Shown here: one piece after another, positions 1 through 7,143 of the stretch | Position numbering within the stretch: position 1 is the stretch's first letter | How the letters are laid out: each line of letters opens with the position of its first letter | The notes under the pieces: generated by a model | What the model was told of the DNA's origin: nothing | Seen by the model: only the letters and a program-made list of their open reading frames with translations | Databases searched by the model: none | DNA from: an uncultured Treponema sp. | Lineage (GTDB): Bacteria; Spirochaetota; Spirochaetia; Treponematales; Treponemataceae | Assembly: GCA_937885235.1 (NCBI GenBank) | Contig: CAKZZK010000094.1 | Span: forward strand, 1-12,360 | Length of the DNA: 12,360 nt | Direction of reading: 5' to 3' | Made by a program: the position numbers and the translations under genes

Positions 1-405
1 CTGTACGATTTCAGACACCGTGCTGCCAATCTCGCGGAGCAGATCATCAGGTTCAGCGGCTTTGAACCCTACAAGGACATTGACATTACCTTCATCGGCT
101 CCCGACGGGGAGAACGGCTTGAAGAACCGCTGTGGCTGGAAGAGGAAAATCCCCGCCCCACAGCGTATAAAAAAATCCTGCAGCTCACAAACATTCCCCC
201 CTGCACATTCTCGCTGGATGAATTGCTTGAAGCGCTTGCCCCTATCTGCGTCTTTGATGCGGCGCGTCCTGATGCCTACCGCAATAAGGAGCTCCTGCTC
301 TCCCTGCTGAGGCGGGCGGTTCCCTCTCTGGACGCATTTTATGCCGCGGAAGAGCTGTACGGCAAGCGGGTGGATATGGCAACTTCGGTAAAGGTGGTAT
401 TATAA
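1..405 (+). CDS. CapD/FlaA1-family nucleotide-sugar dehydratase or epimerase, C-terminal fragment
   Basis: The reading frame is open from base 1 to the TAA at 403-405, so only the last 134 residues are present and the start lies left of the window. The visible part begins with a helix ending in IIRFSGFEPYKDI, followed by ITFIGSRRGERLEEPLW. This matches the family's C-terminal pattern 'IrlsGlePgkDIeI..tGlRpGEKL.EEL' in polysaccharide-biosynthesis dehydratases (CapD, WbpM, PglF, FlaA1). Those enzymes are NAD(P)-dependent short-chain dehydrogenases that usually act on UDP-N-acetylhexosamines, commonly removing water at C4/C6. The catalytic and nucleotide-binding residues lie outside the window, so dehydratase versus epimerase cannot be decided. 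The next gene, a sugar aminotransferase, starts 1 nt after the stop, which suits a dehydratase whose 4-keto product is then aminated. The last ~60 residues are less recognisable. Confidence 0.82.
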   Translation: MYDFRHRAANLAEQIIRFSGFEPYKDIDITFIGSRRGERLEEPLWLEEENPRPTAYKKILQLTNIPPCTFSLDELLEALAPICVFDAARPDAYRNKELLLSLLRRAVPSLDAFYAAEELYGKRVDMATSVKVVL

Positions 406-406
406 T

Positions 407-1594
407 ATGGAAGAAAATAAAACAGGCAGCATAAAGGTTCCCTTCTTTACAGCCTCAATCGGCAAGGAAGAAGAAGATGCGGTGCTCAGGGTCTTGCACA
501 GCGGCTGGCTTACGACGGGCAAAGAGGCGCTCGCTTTTGAAAAGGAATTCGCGGCAAAGGTAGGCTCTCCCTATGCCCTTGCCGTAAACAGCAACACGAG
601 CGGCATGGTGCTGGCAATGGAGGCGTGCGGCGTAAAGGCTGGCAAGGCTGTCATCACAACGCCGTACACCTTTGTCTCCACGGCTGCCTGCGCGCGGCTG
701 CTCGGCGCGGATGTATACTTTGCCGACATAGAAAAAGACAGCTACAGCATTGACCCTTCTGCTGTGGAGCGCATACTCGCGAGCGACAGGGGGAAGAATG
801 TCGTTGCAATAGTGCCTGTGCACATCGGCGGAAACCTCTGCAATATGGAAGCCATCATGGCGCTTGCAAGAAAATACAAGGTGCGCGTCATTGAAGATGC
901 GGCGCACTCCTTTCCCAGTCCTACCCGCCTTGGCTATGCGGGGACGATAGGGGACGCGGGGGTTTTTTCGTTCTATGTCACCAAGACAATCACCACGGCG
1001 GAAGGCGGCATGGTGGTGACGAAGGATGCCGCCCTCGCAAAGCGCATGGGTTCCATGAGGATGCACGGTATGGACAGAAGCACCTGGGACAGGTACACGT
1101 CCCCCAAGGCGTCATGGGAATACGACATCATCGCCCCCGGCTACAAATACAACCTGCCGGATTTGCTCGCGGCGCTCGGCCGTGCCCAGCTTGCAAAGGC
1201 TGATTTGTTCGACACAAAGCGCAAGGAGCATGTCAGGCGCTATAACGAGGCATTCAAGGATGTTGACTTTGTAAAGCTGCCGCCCACAGGGGAAGGAAAC
1301 GCATGGCACCTCTACCTTATGCGTCTGGACTTGTCCAGGCTCCGCTGTGACAGGAATACTTTTGCAAAGGAGCTGCAGGCGAGGGGCGTGGGCATCAGCG
1401 TGCACTTCATTCCTATTTTTCATTTTACGTACTGGAACACGCTTTATAAAGGCTTTGATGCGGCACACTTTCCCAATGCGGAACAGCACTATCAGGAGAC
1501 CATTTCCCTTCCCCTCTGGCCCGATATGGACAGCGGTATGATTGATTATGTCGTCAGCTGCGTAAAGGAACTGGGAGAAAAGTACCATGGCTAA
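407..1594 (+). CDS. DegT/DnrJ/EryC1/StrS family PLP-dependent sugar aminotransferase
   Basis: This 395-residue protein has the full length of the DegT/StrS family, which transfers an amino group (usually from glutamate) to a keto sugar nucleotide. The order of motifs is canonical. AVNSNTSGM (59-67) is the phosphate-cup region. VIEDAAHSF (161-169) carries Asp164, which should pair with the pyridine nitrogen. FSFYVTKTITTAEGG (187-201) carries Lys193 as the Schiff-base lysine. Further along are YNLPDLLAALGRAQL and a C-terminal SVHFIPIF segment that contributes to the substrate site. The ATG at 407 is preceded by AGGTGG at 392-397 and lies 1 nt after the previous stop. Its 3' end overlaps the next gene by 8 nt. 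With the upstream CapD-type enzyme it could make a UDP-4-amino-4,6-dideoxy-HexNAc (PglE/WbpE-like role) for surface glycan or protein glycosylation. The exact sugar cannot be read from sequence. Known relatives carry names such as SpsC, PglE and WbpE. Confidence 0.9.
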   Translation: MEENKTGSIKVPFFTASIGKEEEDAVLRVLHSGWLTTGKEALAFEKEFAAKVGSPYALAVNSNTSGMVLAMEACGVKAGKAVITTPYTFVSTAACARLLGADVYFADIEKDSYSIDPSAVERILASDRGKNVVAIVPVHIGGNLCNMEAIMALARKYKVRVIEDAAHSFPSPTRLGYAGTIGDAGVFSFYVTKTITTAEGGMVVTKDAALAKRMGSMRMHGMDRSTWDRYTSPKASWEYDIIAPGYKYNLPDLLAALGRAQLAKADLFDTKRKEHVRRYNEAFKDVDFVKLPPTGEGNAWHLYLMRLDLSRLRCDRNTFAKELQARGVGISVHFIPIFHFTYWNTLYKGFDAAHFPNAEQHYQETISLPLWPDMDSGMIDYVVSCVKELGEKYHG

Positions 1595-3710
1595 GGAAAA
1601 GAGCAGGCTCTCCGTAAGGAATGATTTTTACAGCGACATCTCCTTAAAGAACATGCTCTATGCCATGATTGTGCGAAGCCCCGTGCCGCGGGGCATCATC
1701 ACCTCCATCTTTCAGGGCGACCTGCCGGATGGCTATTTTCTCTTTACCGCGCGTGATGTCGTGGGGAACAACCTTATAGAAACACCCTTGGGCACCATCC
1801 CTATTTTCTGCGAGGGGGAAATCTCGTATCAGGGGGAGCCCATAGGAATACTTGTAGGACCGGACGAGGCGGAGCTGAAAGTCCTGCATTCCAAATTACA
1901 GATAAACTACGACTTGGAAGAAGACGATGAGGCTGTGGCTCAGCCTGTTCCTCCGAGCGAGCGGACGATGGAGCGGGGCCCCTGTTTTGAAGCTGATACC
2001 GAGGGCAAGGTATCAGGGCTTGCATCGATATGGAACACTGCGCCCATCGTTGAAGAACACAGCTGGAACTATGCGCTTTCTTCGCCATATAACAGCGAGC
2101 GGCAGGGGGCGGTGTGCAATTTTGACGGCGACACCCTCACTGTCTATGCCCCTGCGCCTTGGCTGAGCAGGCTGCGGAAGATGCTCACGGAAGCCACGCA
2201 GGTTGACGCGGAGCAGATCATCATCAACAAGACAAAGTCTTTTGACAGCACCACGACGAGCGTGTGGTATAATGCCTTCATTGCCTGTCAGGTGGCAACA
2301 GCCGCCATGCACACGAAATGCCCTGTCAAGCTCTGCTATTCCCGACAAGAACAGGAAGACTTCATAAACTGCATGAGGCCCATAGCCATCAGCCACAAGA
2401 CGGCGGCGGACAGCGAGGGCAGGCTTCTGGCAATGGATGTGCGAATCAGCTTTGACGCAGGCACGCCGAATATCTTTGAAGGCGAAATCATGGAAAGGCT
2501 TGCCATTGCCGCCTGTGGCTGCTATAACGCGCAGAACATCAGCGTCACGGTGACTGCGGAGCACTCGCATATTCCGCCCCTCTCCCTTGACTTGCAGCTC
2601 ATAGACTCTGCCGCTTTCTTTGCGGTGGAAAACCAGATAAACACGCTCTGCGAAAAGTGCCACCTTCTGCCCGGAGAAATCCGAAAGATAAACATGGCGG
2701 ATAGTCAGGCTGAAAATGAGGAGGAGAAGCCCCTCGTTTTTCCTTCATTCTTTGCCATAGCAAAATCGCAGGAGACGATAGACGCGCTCCTCGCGCAGAG
2801 CGACTTCAACAGGAAATACGCCTCTTACCAGCTTGACGACACGGTGACGGGCAACAGCAGGAAAGAGGTGGTGGCATCTCCCTTCTTTGCACCGCTGCGG
2901 GGCATAGGGCTTGCCTGCGGACTGGAAGGGGCTTCTTATTACGGTTCCAGGCTCTACGGTACGGAGCCGTCTCTGGAAGTGACCTTGGAGCAAAGCGGCA
3001 ACATTACCATACACTGCCTTCCCGTCTCGCGCAGCGTTGAAGAAGTATGGAACAAGCTTGCGGCGGAGATTTTGGGCATCACGCAGTCTTCGGTAAAAAT
3101 CAACTCGAATTTTGACGCGGATAACGAGCCTGCCCTGCCGGAAGGTGTCTATGAAAACATAAGCATCATGACGGGCTTGCTGCAAAAATGCTGCGAGGCA
3201 ATCAAACGGCGCAAGGAAAACACGGAGCTGCCCTTTACTGTCAAAAAGAAGCTTTCCGCTATGCAGAAGAAGAACTGGCAGGCGGAAAGCTTGACGGGCG
3301 AGCCTTTCTATACCATCTCTTTTGCTGCCGCCACGGTGGAACTGGAACTTGACCCCTGCACGTACCGCGAAAAGCTCTTGGGAATACACGTCATCATCAA
3401 CGGGGGCAAGATACTCAACTCGGTGGCGGCAGAGGCAAACGTCAAGCTGGGCATACAGAAGGTGCTCTCATCCCTTGTGAAGGACGATATCGTTTCTTGT
3501 GAAAACATACACGTATCATTCCTCGCGTCTGATGAGCAGCCCATGCAGATAGGGGAGCTTGTGTACCAGATTTTGCCCGCCGCTTACACAGAGGCGCTGA
3601 CCCAGGCGCTTGGCTGCACGGTCAGCGGCATTCCGCTCAAGACAGACAGCCTTTACACTATCATAGAGGAGGCAGCGCAGCATGGTAATTTCGTTCATAC
3701 TGAACAATAA
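1587..3710 (+). CDS. Xanthine dehydrogenase/aldehyde oxidase-like large subunit with degenerate molybdopterin site
   Basis: The 707-residue product follows the large-subunit fold of molybdenum hydroxylases. An a/b hammerhead domain covers about 8-110 (MLYAMIVRSPVPRG, then ISYQGEPIGILVGPDEAEL), followed by Mo-domain landmarks: CPVKLCYSRQEQ (245-256), FFAVENQINTLCEK (344-357), PLRGIGLACG (436-445), ATVELELDP (582-590) and QIGEL (654-658). In active enzymes the last motif holds the catalytic glutamate, and Glu657 is present. The loops that grip molybdopterin are not. The GGGFGGK equivalent reads TKSFDSTT (216-223), the RGxGxPQ equivalent falls in PLSLDLQLID (331-340), and the E.GQG and SASR equivalents (about 478-485 and 518-528) are unrecognisable. 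It is somewhat short for the family (about 750-780). The ATG at 1587 has GGGAGA at 1573-1578 and overlaps the aminotransferase by 8 nt. Substrate and activity cannot be predicted; calling it xanthine dehydrogenase would be unsafe. Confidence 0.82.
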   Translation: MAKEKSRLSVRNDFYSDISLKNMLYAMIVRSPVPRGIITSIFQGDLPDGYFLFTARDVVGNNLIETPLGTIPIFCEGEISYQGEPIGILVGPDEAELKVLHSKLQINYDLEEDDEAVAQPVPPSERTMERGPCFEADTEGKVSGLASIWNTAPIVEEHSWNYALSSPYNSERQGAVCNFDGDTLTVYAPAPWLSRLRKMLTEATQVDAEQIIINKTKSFDSTTTSVWYNAFIACQVATAAMHTKCPVKLCYSRQEQEDFINCMRPIAISHKTAADSEGRLLAMDVRISFDAGTPNIFEGEIMERLAIAACGCYNAQNISVTVTAEHSHIPPLSLDLQLIDSAAFFAVENQINTLCEKCHLLPGEIRKINMADSQAENEEEKPLVFPSFFAIAKSQETIDALLAQSDFNRKYASYQLDDTVTGNSRKEVVASPFFAPLRGIGLACGLEGASYYGSRLYGTEPSLEVTLEQSGNITIHCLPVSRSVEEVWNKLAAEILGITQSSVKINSNFDADNEPALPEGVYENISIMTGLLQKCCEAIKRRKENTELPFTVKKKLSAMQKKNWQAESLTGEPFYTISFAAATVELELDPCTYREKLLGIHVIINGGKILNSVAAEANVKLGIQKVLSSLVKDDIVSCENIHVSFLASDEQPMQIGELVYQILPAAYTEALTQALGCTVSGIPLKTDSLYTIIEEAAQHGNFVHTEQ

Positions 3711-4173
3711 GGAAACTGTTTTTAATGCCGACCCCACAAAATCCCTGCTTTCTGTCCTGCGGCAGGAGCATCTCTTCAAGGCAAAATGCGGCTGCGAGGA
3801 GGGACACTGCGGCAACTGCATGGTGCTGCTTGACGGCAAGCCCGTGCCAAGCTGCATCATTCCCATCGGTATGATTCGCGGCTCCAGTGTCGTTACGCTG
3901 GAGTATTTCAAGGCAAACAATCCTGTTTACGGTGACATAATGACGGGCTTCAGGAAGGCGGGCATCTCCCTCTGCGGCTACTGCGACGCGGGAAAAATCT
4001 TTACCGCGTACAGCATCCTGCGGCTGCCGAAGAGGCCTGATGTAAGCTACATCCTCACGGCAATTCGCTACCTTGACTGCTGCTGCACAGACAAAAAGAC
4101 GCTTGTCAATGGCATTCTGTACGGCATAGCCACAAAACACGCGCGGGAGGGCAAGAAGGAAAATGGAAAATAG
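3682..4173 (+). CDS. Molybdenum-hydroxylase-type [2Fe-2S] subunit (two clusters)
   Basis: This 163-residue protein has the CoxS/XdhC-type two-domain layout. The N-terminal plant-ferredoxin-like domain binds a [2Fe-2S] cluster through Cys38, Cys43, Cys46 and Cys58 (CEEGHCGNC followed by LLDGKPVPSC). The C-terminal helical domain has Cys98 and Cys101 (LCGYC) and Cys133/Cys135 within a CCC run, replacing the usual CRC. All eight cluster ligands are therefore present, and its role is presumably electron transfer between the large and FAD subunits. Two departures stand out: the family's QCGFC is LCGYC here, so the glutamine that hydrogen-bonds molybdopterin is Leu97, and the GNLCRCTGY context is lost. 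An extra cysteine, Cys36, sits beside the first cluster. The start is set by a strong AGAGGAGG at 3665-3672, inside the end of the previous gene. The genes overlap by 29 nt, suggesting translational coupling. Confidence 0.9.
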   Translation: MVISFILNNKETVFNADPTKSLLSVLRQEHLFKAKCGCEEGHCGNCMVLLDGKPVPSCIIPIGMIRGSSVVTLEYFKANNPVYGDIMTGFRKAGISLCGYCDAGKIFTAYSILRLPKRPDVSYILTAIRYLDCCCTDKKTLVNGILYGIATKHAREGKKENGK

Positions 4174-4990
4174 CAGTCACACATTTTTTATCGCCAAAAA
4201 TCTCTCAGACATATTTTCCAACATACGGAACAACAGCAGCCTGCAGATTTTGGGGGGCTGCACGAGGGTTTCGTCCTATGCGGAACGCTGCATGAGCATA
4301 CGCGGCATTGAAGAGCTGCAAAAGATAGACAAGCGGGAGCGCTATATTTTTTTAGGTCCCGGGGTTACGCTTTCCGAGATTATGGACATAGGGCGGAACC
4401 ACTTGCCTGAAGTCCTCTATGATGCCCTTGCGACAATCGGCACTCCTCAGGTGAGGAACCTTGCCACGCTTGGCGGCAACATCTGCGCGCCGGGGCAGCG
4501 GCTTACCCTCTGGGCACCCCTGCTCGCCCTTGATGCGCGGCTGGAATTCAAGAGCCAGAACGCGACAAAATACGTGGATTTTAACAAGTTCAACGGCGTA
4601 CCGGAAAAGTTCATCCTCACAAAGATACGCATTCCCATTAAAGAATGGAACGTGTCCCTCTTCAAGCGGGTGGGACCTTCGGCAAAGATTAGTCCTCAGA
4701 GCGCAAGCTTTGTCTTTCTGGTTGATATCCAGAAAGACCAGATTGTAGATATCAGGATTGCATTCGCCGGCATCCCTGTGTTTCGTTCCCATGAGCTGGA
4801 AAATGATATGCTCAGTGCCCACCTGCCGCTCAGCAGCAAGCGAATCACTGAGCTGGTCGAAAAGGCGGCGAATATATTCACCAAGCTCAACGCGGGGGTA
4901 AGCGTGGAACTCCTGCTGCGGACCCAGTTCCTCAACCTTCTGCGCTATTCGCTGGAAAGCCTCACTGGGAACGGTCCCGTCACTTTATGA
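4163..4990 (+). CDS. FAD-binding subunit of molybdenum-hydroxylase-like complex (CoxM/XdhB type)
   Basis: The 275-residue protein matches the medium, FAD-binding subunit of the xanthine dehydrogenase/CO dehydrogenase family, which passes electrons from the [2Fe-2S] clusters to an acceptor. Both FAD pyrophosphate motifs are visible: ILGGCT (29-34, usual 'aGGT/aGGHS') and ATLGGN (101-106, usual 'TiGGN'). Between them lie FLGPGVTLSEI (63-73) and IGTPQVRNLATLGGN (92-106). The segment after TLGGN (ICAPGQRLTLWAPLLALDA) is recognisable but shortened relative to 'iaNaSPAsDtlPaLLALdA'. The C-terminal third corresponds to the CO-dehydrogenase flavoprotein C-terminal domain. It overlaps the [2Fe-2S] gene by 11 nt; GGGAGG (4145-4150) and AGAAGGA (4154-4160) are candidate ribosome sites. 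Its TGA lies inside the last codons of convergent queA. This subunit looks the least altered of the three. Confidence 0.88.
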   Translation: MENSSHTFFIAKNLSDIFSNIRNNSSLQILGGCTRVSSYAERCMSIRGIEELQKIDKRERYIFLGPGVTLSEIMDIGRNHLPEVLYDALATIGTPQVRNLATLGGNICAPGQRLTLWAPLLALDARLEFKSQNATKYVDFNKFNGVPEKFILTKIRIPIKEWNVSLFKRVGPSAKISPQSASFVFLVDIQKDQIVDIRIAFAGIPVFRSHELENDMLSAHLPLSSKRITELVEKAANIFTKLNAGVSVELLLRTQFLNLLRYSLESLTGNGPVTL

Positions 4991-6020
4991 GCATGGCATC
5001 GCCATAGGAAAAGAAGTGATATTTTTCCCGCACGGCTTCGGCGTAGGCGTTCAGGATATGCTCGCGGGAGGCAAAGGCGCTCACAAGCATGATGAGCGTT
5101 GATTCAGGCGTGTGGAAATTGGTAAACATCTGGTCAACGACTTTGAACTTATAGCCGGGGTACATGAAGATATGTGTGCTGCCGGTGCCCGCCTGCACCG
5201 CGCCGCTTTCATCACAGGCGCTTTCAAGGGTGCGCACACTCGTTGTGCCCACGGCAAGCACGGGGCGTCCTTCTTTCTTTGCCTTGTTTATAGCAGCCGC
5301 TACGTCGGCGGGAACGGTGTACACTTCTTCGTGCATCTTGTGATTTTCAATCTCTTCTACCCGCACGGGCAGGAATGTTCCCAGTCCCACATGCAGGGTG
5401 AGCCATGCAAGCTCAATGCCCCTGTCTTTTAGACGGGCAATCATTTCCTCGGTAAAGTGCAGCCCCGCGGTGGGACAGGCGGCGCTGCCGGTTTCTTTCG
5501 CGTACACTGTCTGATAGCGCTCGCTGTCTATGTCCGTATCGCCGCGGCGGATGTAGGGGGGCAGGGGAATATGCCCGTTGCGTTCAAACCATTCTTCATC
5601 AAGGCGGAAGGGAAACTGTATTGAGCGGAACTCCGAGCCTGCGTCGGCAGGGCTGTCTATGATAGTGCCCTCGCTCCCGTCGGGAAAGCGGTAGACGTTG
5701 CCCGCCTTTACCTTTTTGGCTCCTTTCACCATGCAGTGCCATGCGCTGCCCTCTGGGTTCAGCTGGTTCAGAAACATAAATTCCTGCTCGCGTCCCGTCG
5801 TCGTCTTTATGCCATAGCAGCGGCTCCGGCGCACGCGGCTGTTGTTGAACACCATGAGCGTTCCATCGTCTATCAAGTCAGGCAGCTCTGCCATCTGGTG
5901 GTGCGACACTGCGCCGCTGTTCCTGCCCAAAAGCATGAGCCTGTCCTCGCCGCGCTTGTTTGCGGGCTTCTGAGCGATAAGCTCCTGCGGGAGGTCAAAA
6001 TAAAAGTCGCTGGTCTTCAT
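4980..6020 (-). CDS. queA: S-adenosylmethionine:tRNA ribosyltransferase-isomerase QueA
   Basis: QueA transfers and isomerises the ribosyl part of SAM onto 7-aminomethyl-7-deazaguanine in the tRNA anticodon, giving epoxyqueuosine. The 346-residue length is normal. Diagnostic blocks are FYFDLPQELIAQKP (6-19), VFNNSRV (57-63), GHIPLPPYI (149-157), RYQTVYA and GSAACPTAGLHFT (168-190), HVGLGTFLPVR (210-220), HKMHEE (227-232), VGTTSVRTLE (257-266), FTNFHTPESTLIMLVSAF (299-316) and the closing FFSYGDAMLI. The usual VIPAR after SRV is RRSR here, a minor variation. The ATG at 6018-6020 lies inside the end of ruvB (26-nt overlap) with AAGGA about 10 nt upstream, so expression is probably coupled to ruvB. 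This is the last gene of the minus-strand cluster, and its stop lies within the convergent FAD-subunit gene with no terminator visible. Confidence 0.97.
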   Translation of the reverse strand: MKTSDFYFDLPQELIAQKPANKRGEDRLMLLGRNSGAVSHHQMAELPDLIDDGTLMVFNNSRVRRSRCYGIKTTTGREQEFMFLNQLNPEGSAWHCMVKGAKKVKAGNVYRFPDGSEGTIIDSPADAGSEFRSIQFPFRLDEEWFERNGHIPLPPYIRRGDTDIDSERYQTVYAKETGSAACPTAGLHFTEEMIARLKDRGIELAWLTLHVGLGTFLPVRVEEIENHKMHEEVYTVPADVAAAINKAKKEGRPVLAVGTTSVRTLESACDESGAVQAGTGSTHIFMYPGYKFKVVDQMFTNFHTPESTLIMLVSAFASREHILNAYAEAVREKYHFFSYGDAMLIK

Positions 6021-7143
6021 TACTTGATTCCGTCCTTGGGCTGAGCCCCACGTGCCTGTATGCTTTTTCCGTTACGATCCTGCCGCGCGGCGTGCGCTGC
6101 AAAAGGCCGCATTGGATTAAATATGGCTCGTAATAGTCTTCCAGCGTGTCCATAGACTCGCCTATTGAGATGGCGAGCGTGTCTGCCCCCACGGGACCGC
6201 CGGAAAAATTGTTCATAATGGAAAGCAATATCTCTCGGTCGTACTGTTCCAGACCGAGGGAGTCTATGCCGAGCCTTGCAAGCCCCTTTGCCACTATGTC
6301 TTCTGTGATGATGCCTTGCCCCTCTATCTGCGCGAAGTCTCGCATGCGGCGCAGAAGGCGGTTTGCCACGCGCGGCGTACCCCGAGAGCATGCCGCCATC
6401 AGCAGGGAGGCTTTCTTTTCCACGGAGACATTGAGTATGCGCGCTGAGCGCTCGACAATGTGCGCAAGCTCTTCGTTCGAGTAATAGTTGAAGCGCTGTA
6501 TGATGCCGAAACGGCTGATGAGCGGCGAGCTGACCATGCCCGCTTTTGTGGTAGCGCCCACGAGCGTAAAGCGGGGGACGGGAATGCGCACCGTGCGTGC
6601 GGCGGCTCCTTGCCCGATTACCCAGTCAAGCTCGTAATCCTCCATCGCGGTGTAGAGCATCTCTTCTATAGTAGGCTTTAGGCGGTGTATTTCGTCTATG
6701 AAGAAGACGGTGCGGGGGCTGATGGTAGACAGTATGCCCGCAAGGTCCTTTGGCTTGTCCAGCGCGGGGGCATTTGTCACCTTGAACTCTGCACCCAGCT
6801 CGTTCGCCGTTATCTGGGCGAGGGTGGTTTTTCCCAAACCCGGCGGTCCGATGAGGAAGAGGTGGTCCAGCGCCTCCTTTCGTTCCCGCGCCGCATTGAT
6901 GAATACCGAGAGATTTTCCTTTATGCTGCTCTGCCCGAGGAACTCAGACAGGCTTTTAGGGCGCAGGCTGCCGTCCTGTGCGTCATCTGCCACAGCGGCG
7001 TCAGCGCGGACTATGTGCGTCTCCGCTATTGCCTCTGCCGCCTGAGCGGAGAGCTGTCTTACCATGTTCAGCTCGTCTGCAAGTTCCTGCTCTGGGGACT
7101 TTTGCCGCGCGTACTTGCTTTTTGATACGACGCTCTTGTTCAC
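5995..7143 (-). CDS. ruvB: Holliday junction branch-migration ATPase RuvB, with N-terminal extension
   Basis: RuvB is the AAA+ hexameric motor that, with RuvA, drives branch migration of Holliday junctions. Walker A is GPPGLGKTT (99-107), Walker B is FFIDEIH (147-153, Asp150/Glu151), sensor 1 is GATT (196-199), and the arginine finger is Arg211 in SPLISRFG. The winged-helix C-terminus is present (FSGGPVGADTL, YEPYLIQCGLLQRTPRGR). At 382 residues it is longer than E. coli RuvB (336). About 37 extra, partly basic residues precede the conserved RPKSLSEFLGQ. The start used is GTG at 7141-7143, overlapping the ruvA stop as GTGA, with GGAG 8 nt upstream. An alternative ATG at 7063-7065 (residue 27) has a poorer ribosome site, so the extension is probably real but unproven. 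ruvB overlaps queA by 26 nt. Confidence 0.97.
   Translation of the reverse strand: MNKSVVSKSKYARQKSPEQELADELNMVRQLSAQAAEAIAETHIVRADAAVADDAQDGSLRPKSLSEFLGQSSIKENLSVFINAARERKEALDHLFLIGPPGLGKTTLAQITANELGAEFKVTNAPALDKPKDLAGILSTISPRTVFFIDEIHRLKPTIEEMLYTAMEDYELDWVIGQGAAARTVRIPVPRFTLVGATTKAGMVSSPLISRFGIIQRFNYYSNEELAHIVERSARILNVSVEKKASLLMAACSRGTPRVANRLLRRMRDFAQIEGQGIITEDIVAKGLARLGIDSLGLEQYDREILLSIMNNFSGGPVGADTLAISIGESMDTLEDYYEPYLIQCGLLQRTPRGRIVTEKAYRHVGLSPRTESSNEDQRLLF

Noticed and set aside
455..1066. Open frame on the minus strand opposite the aminotransferase
   Set aside because: The opposite strand encodes an unmistakable DegT enzyme. The product is histidine/arginine-rich shadow sequence.
2013..2663. 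Minus-strand open frame opposite the large subunit (and another at 2745-3389)
   Set aside because: The composition is typical of reverse-complement shadows. The plus-strand protein has clear family landmarks throughout these regions.
1587..3710. Naming the large subunit as a bona fide xanthine dehydrogenase (xdhA)
   Set aside because: The molybdopterin-binding motifs are missing, and no residue pattern identifies a purine substrate.
4967..4978. GGGA/TCCC hairpin near the junction of the convergent genes
   Set aside because: The stem is only 4 bp with no T run on either strand, so it is too weak to be called a terminator.
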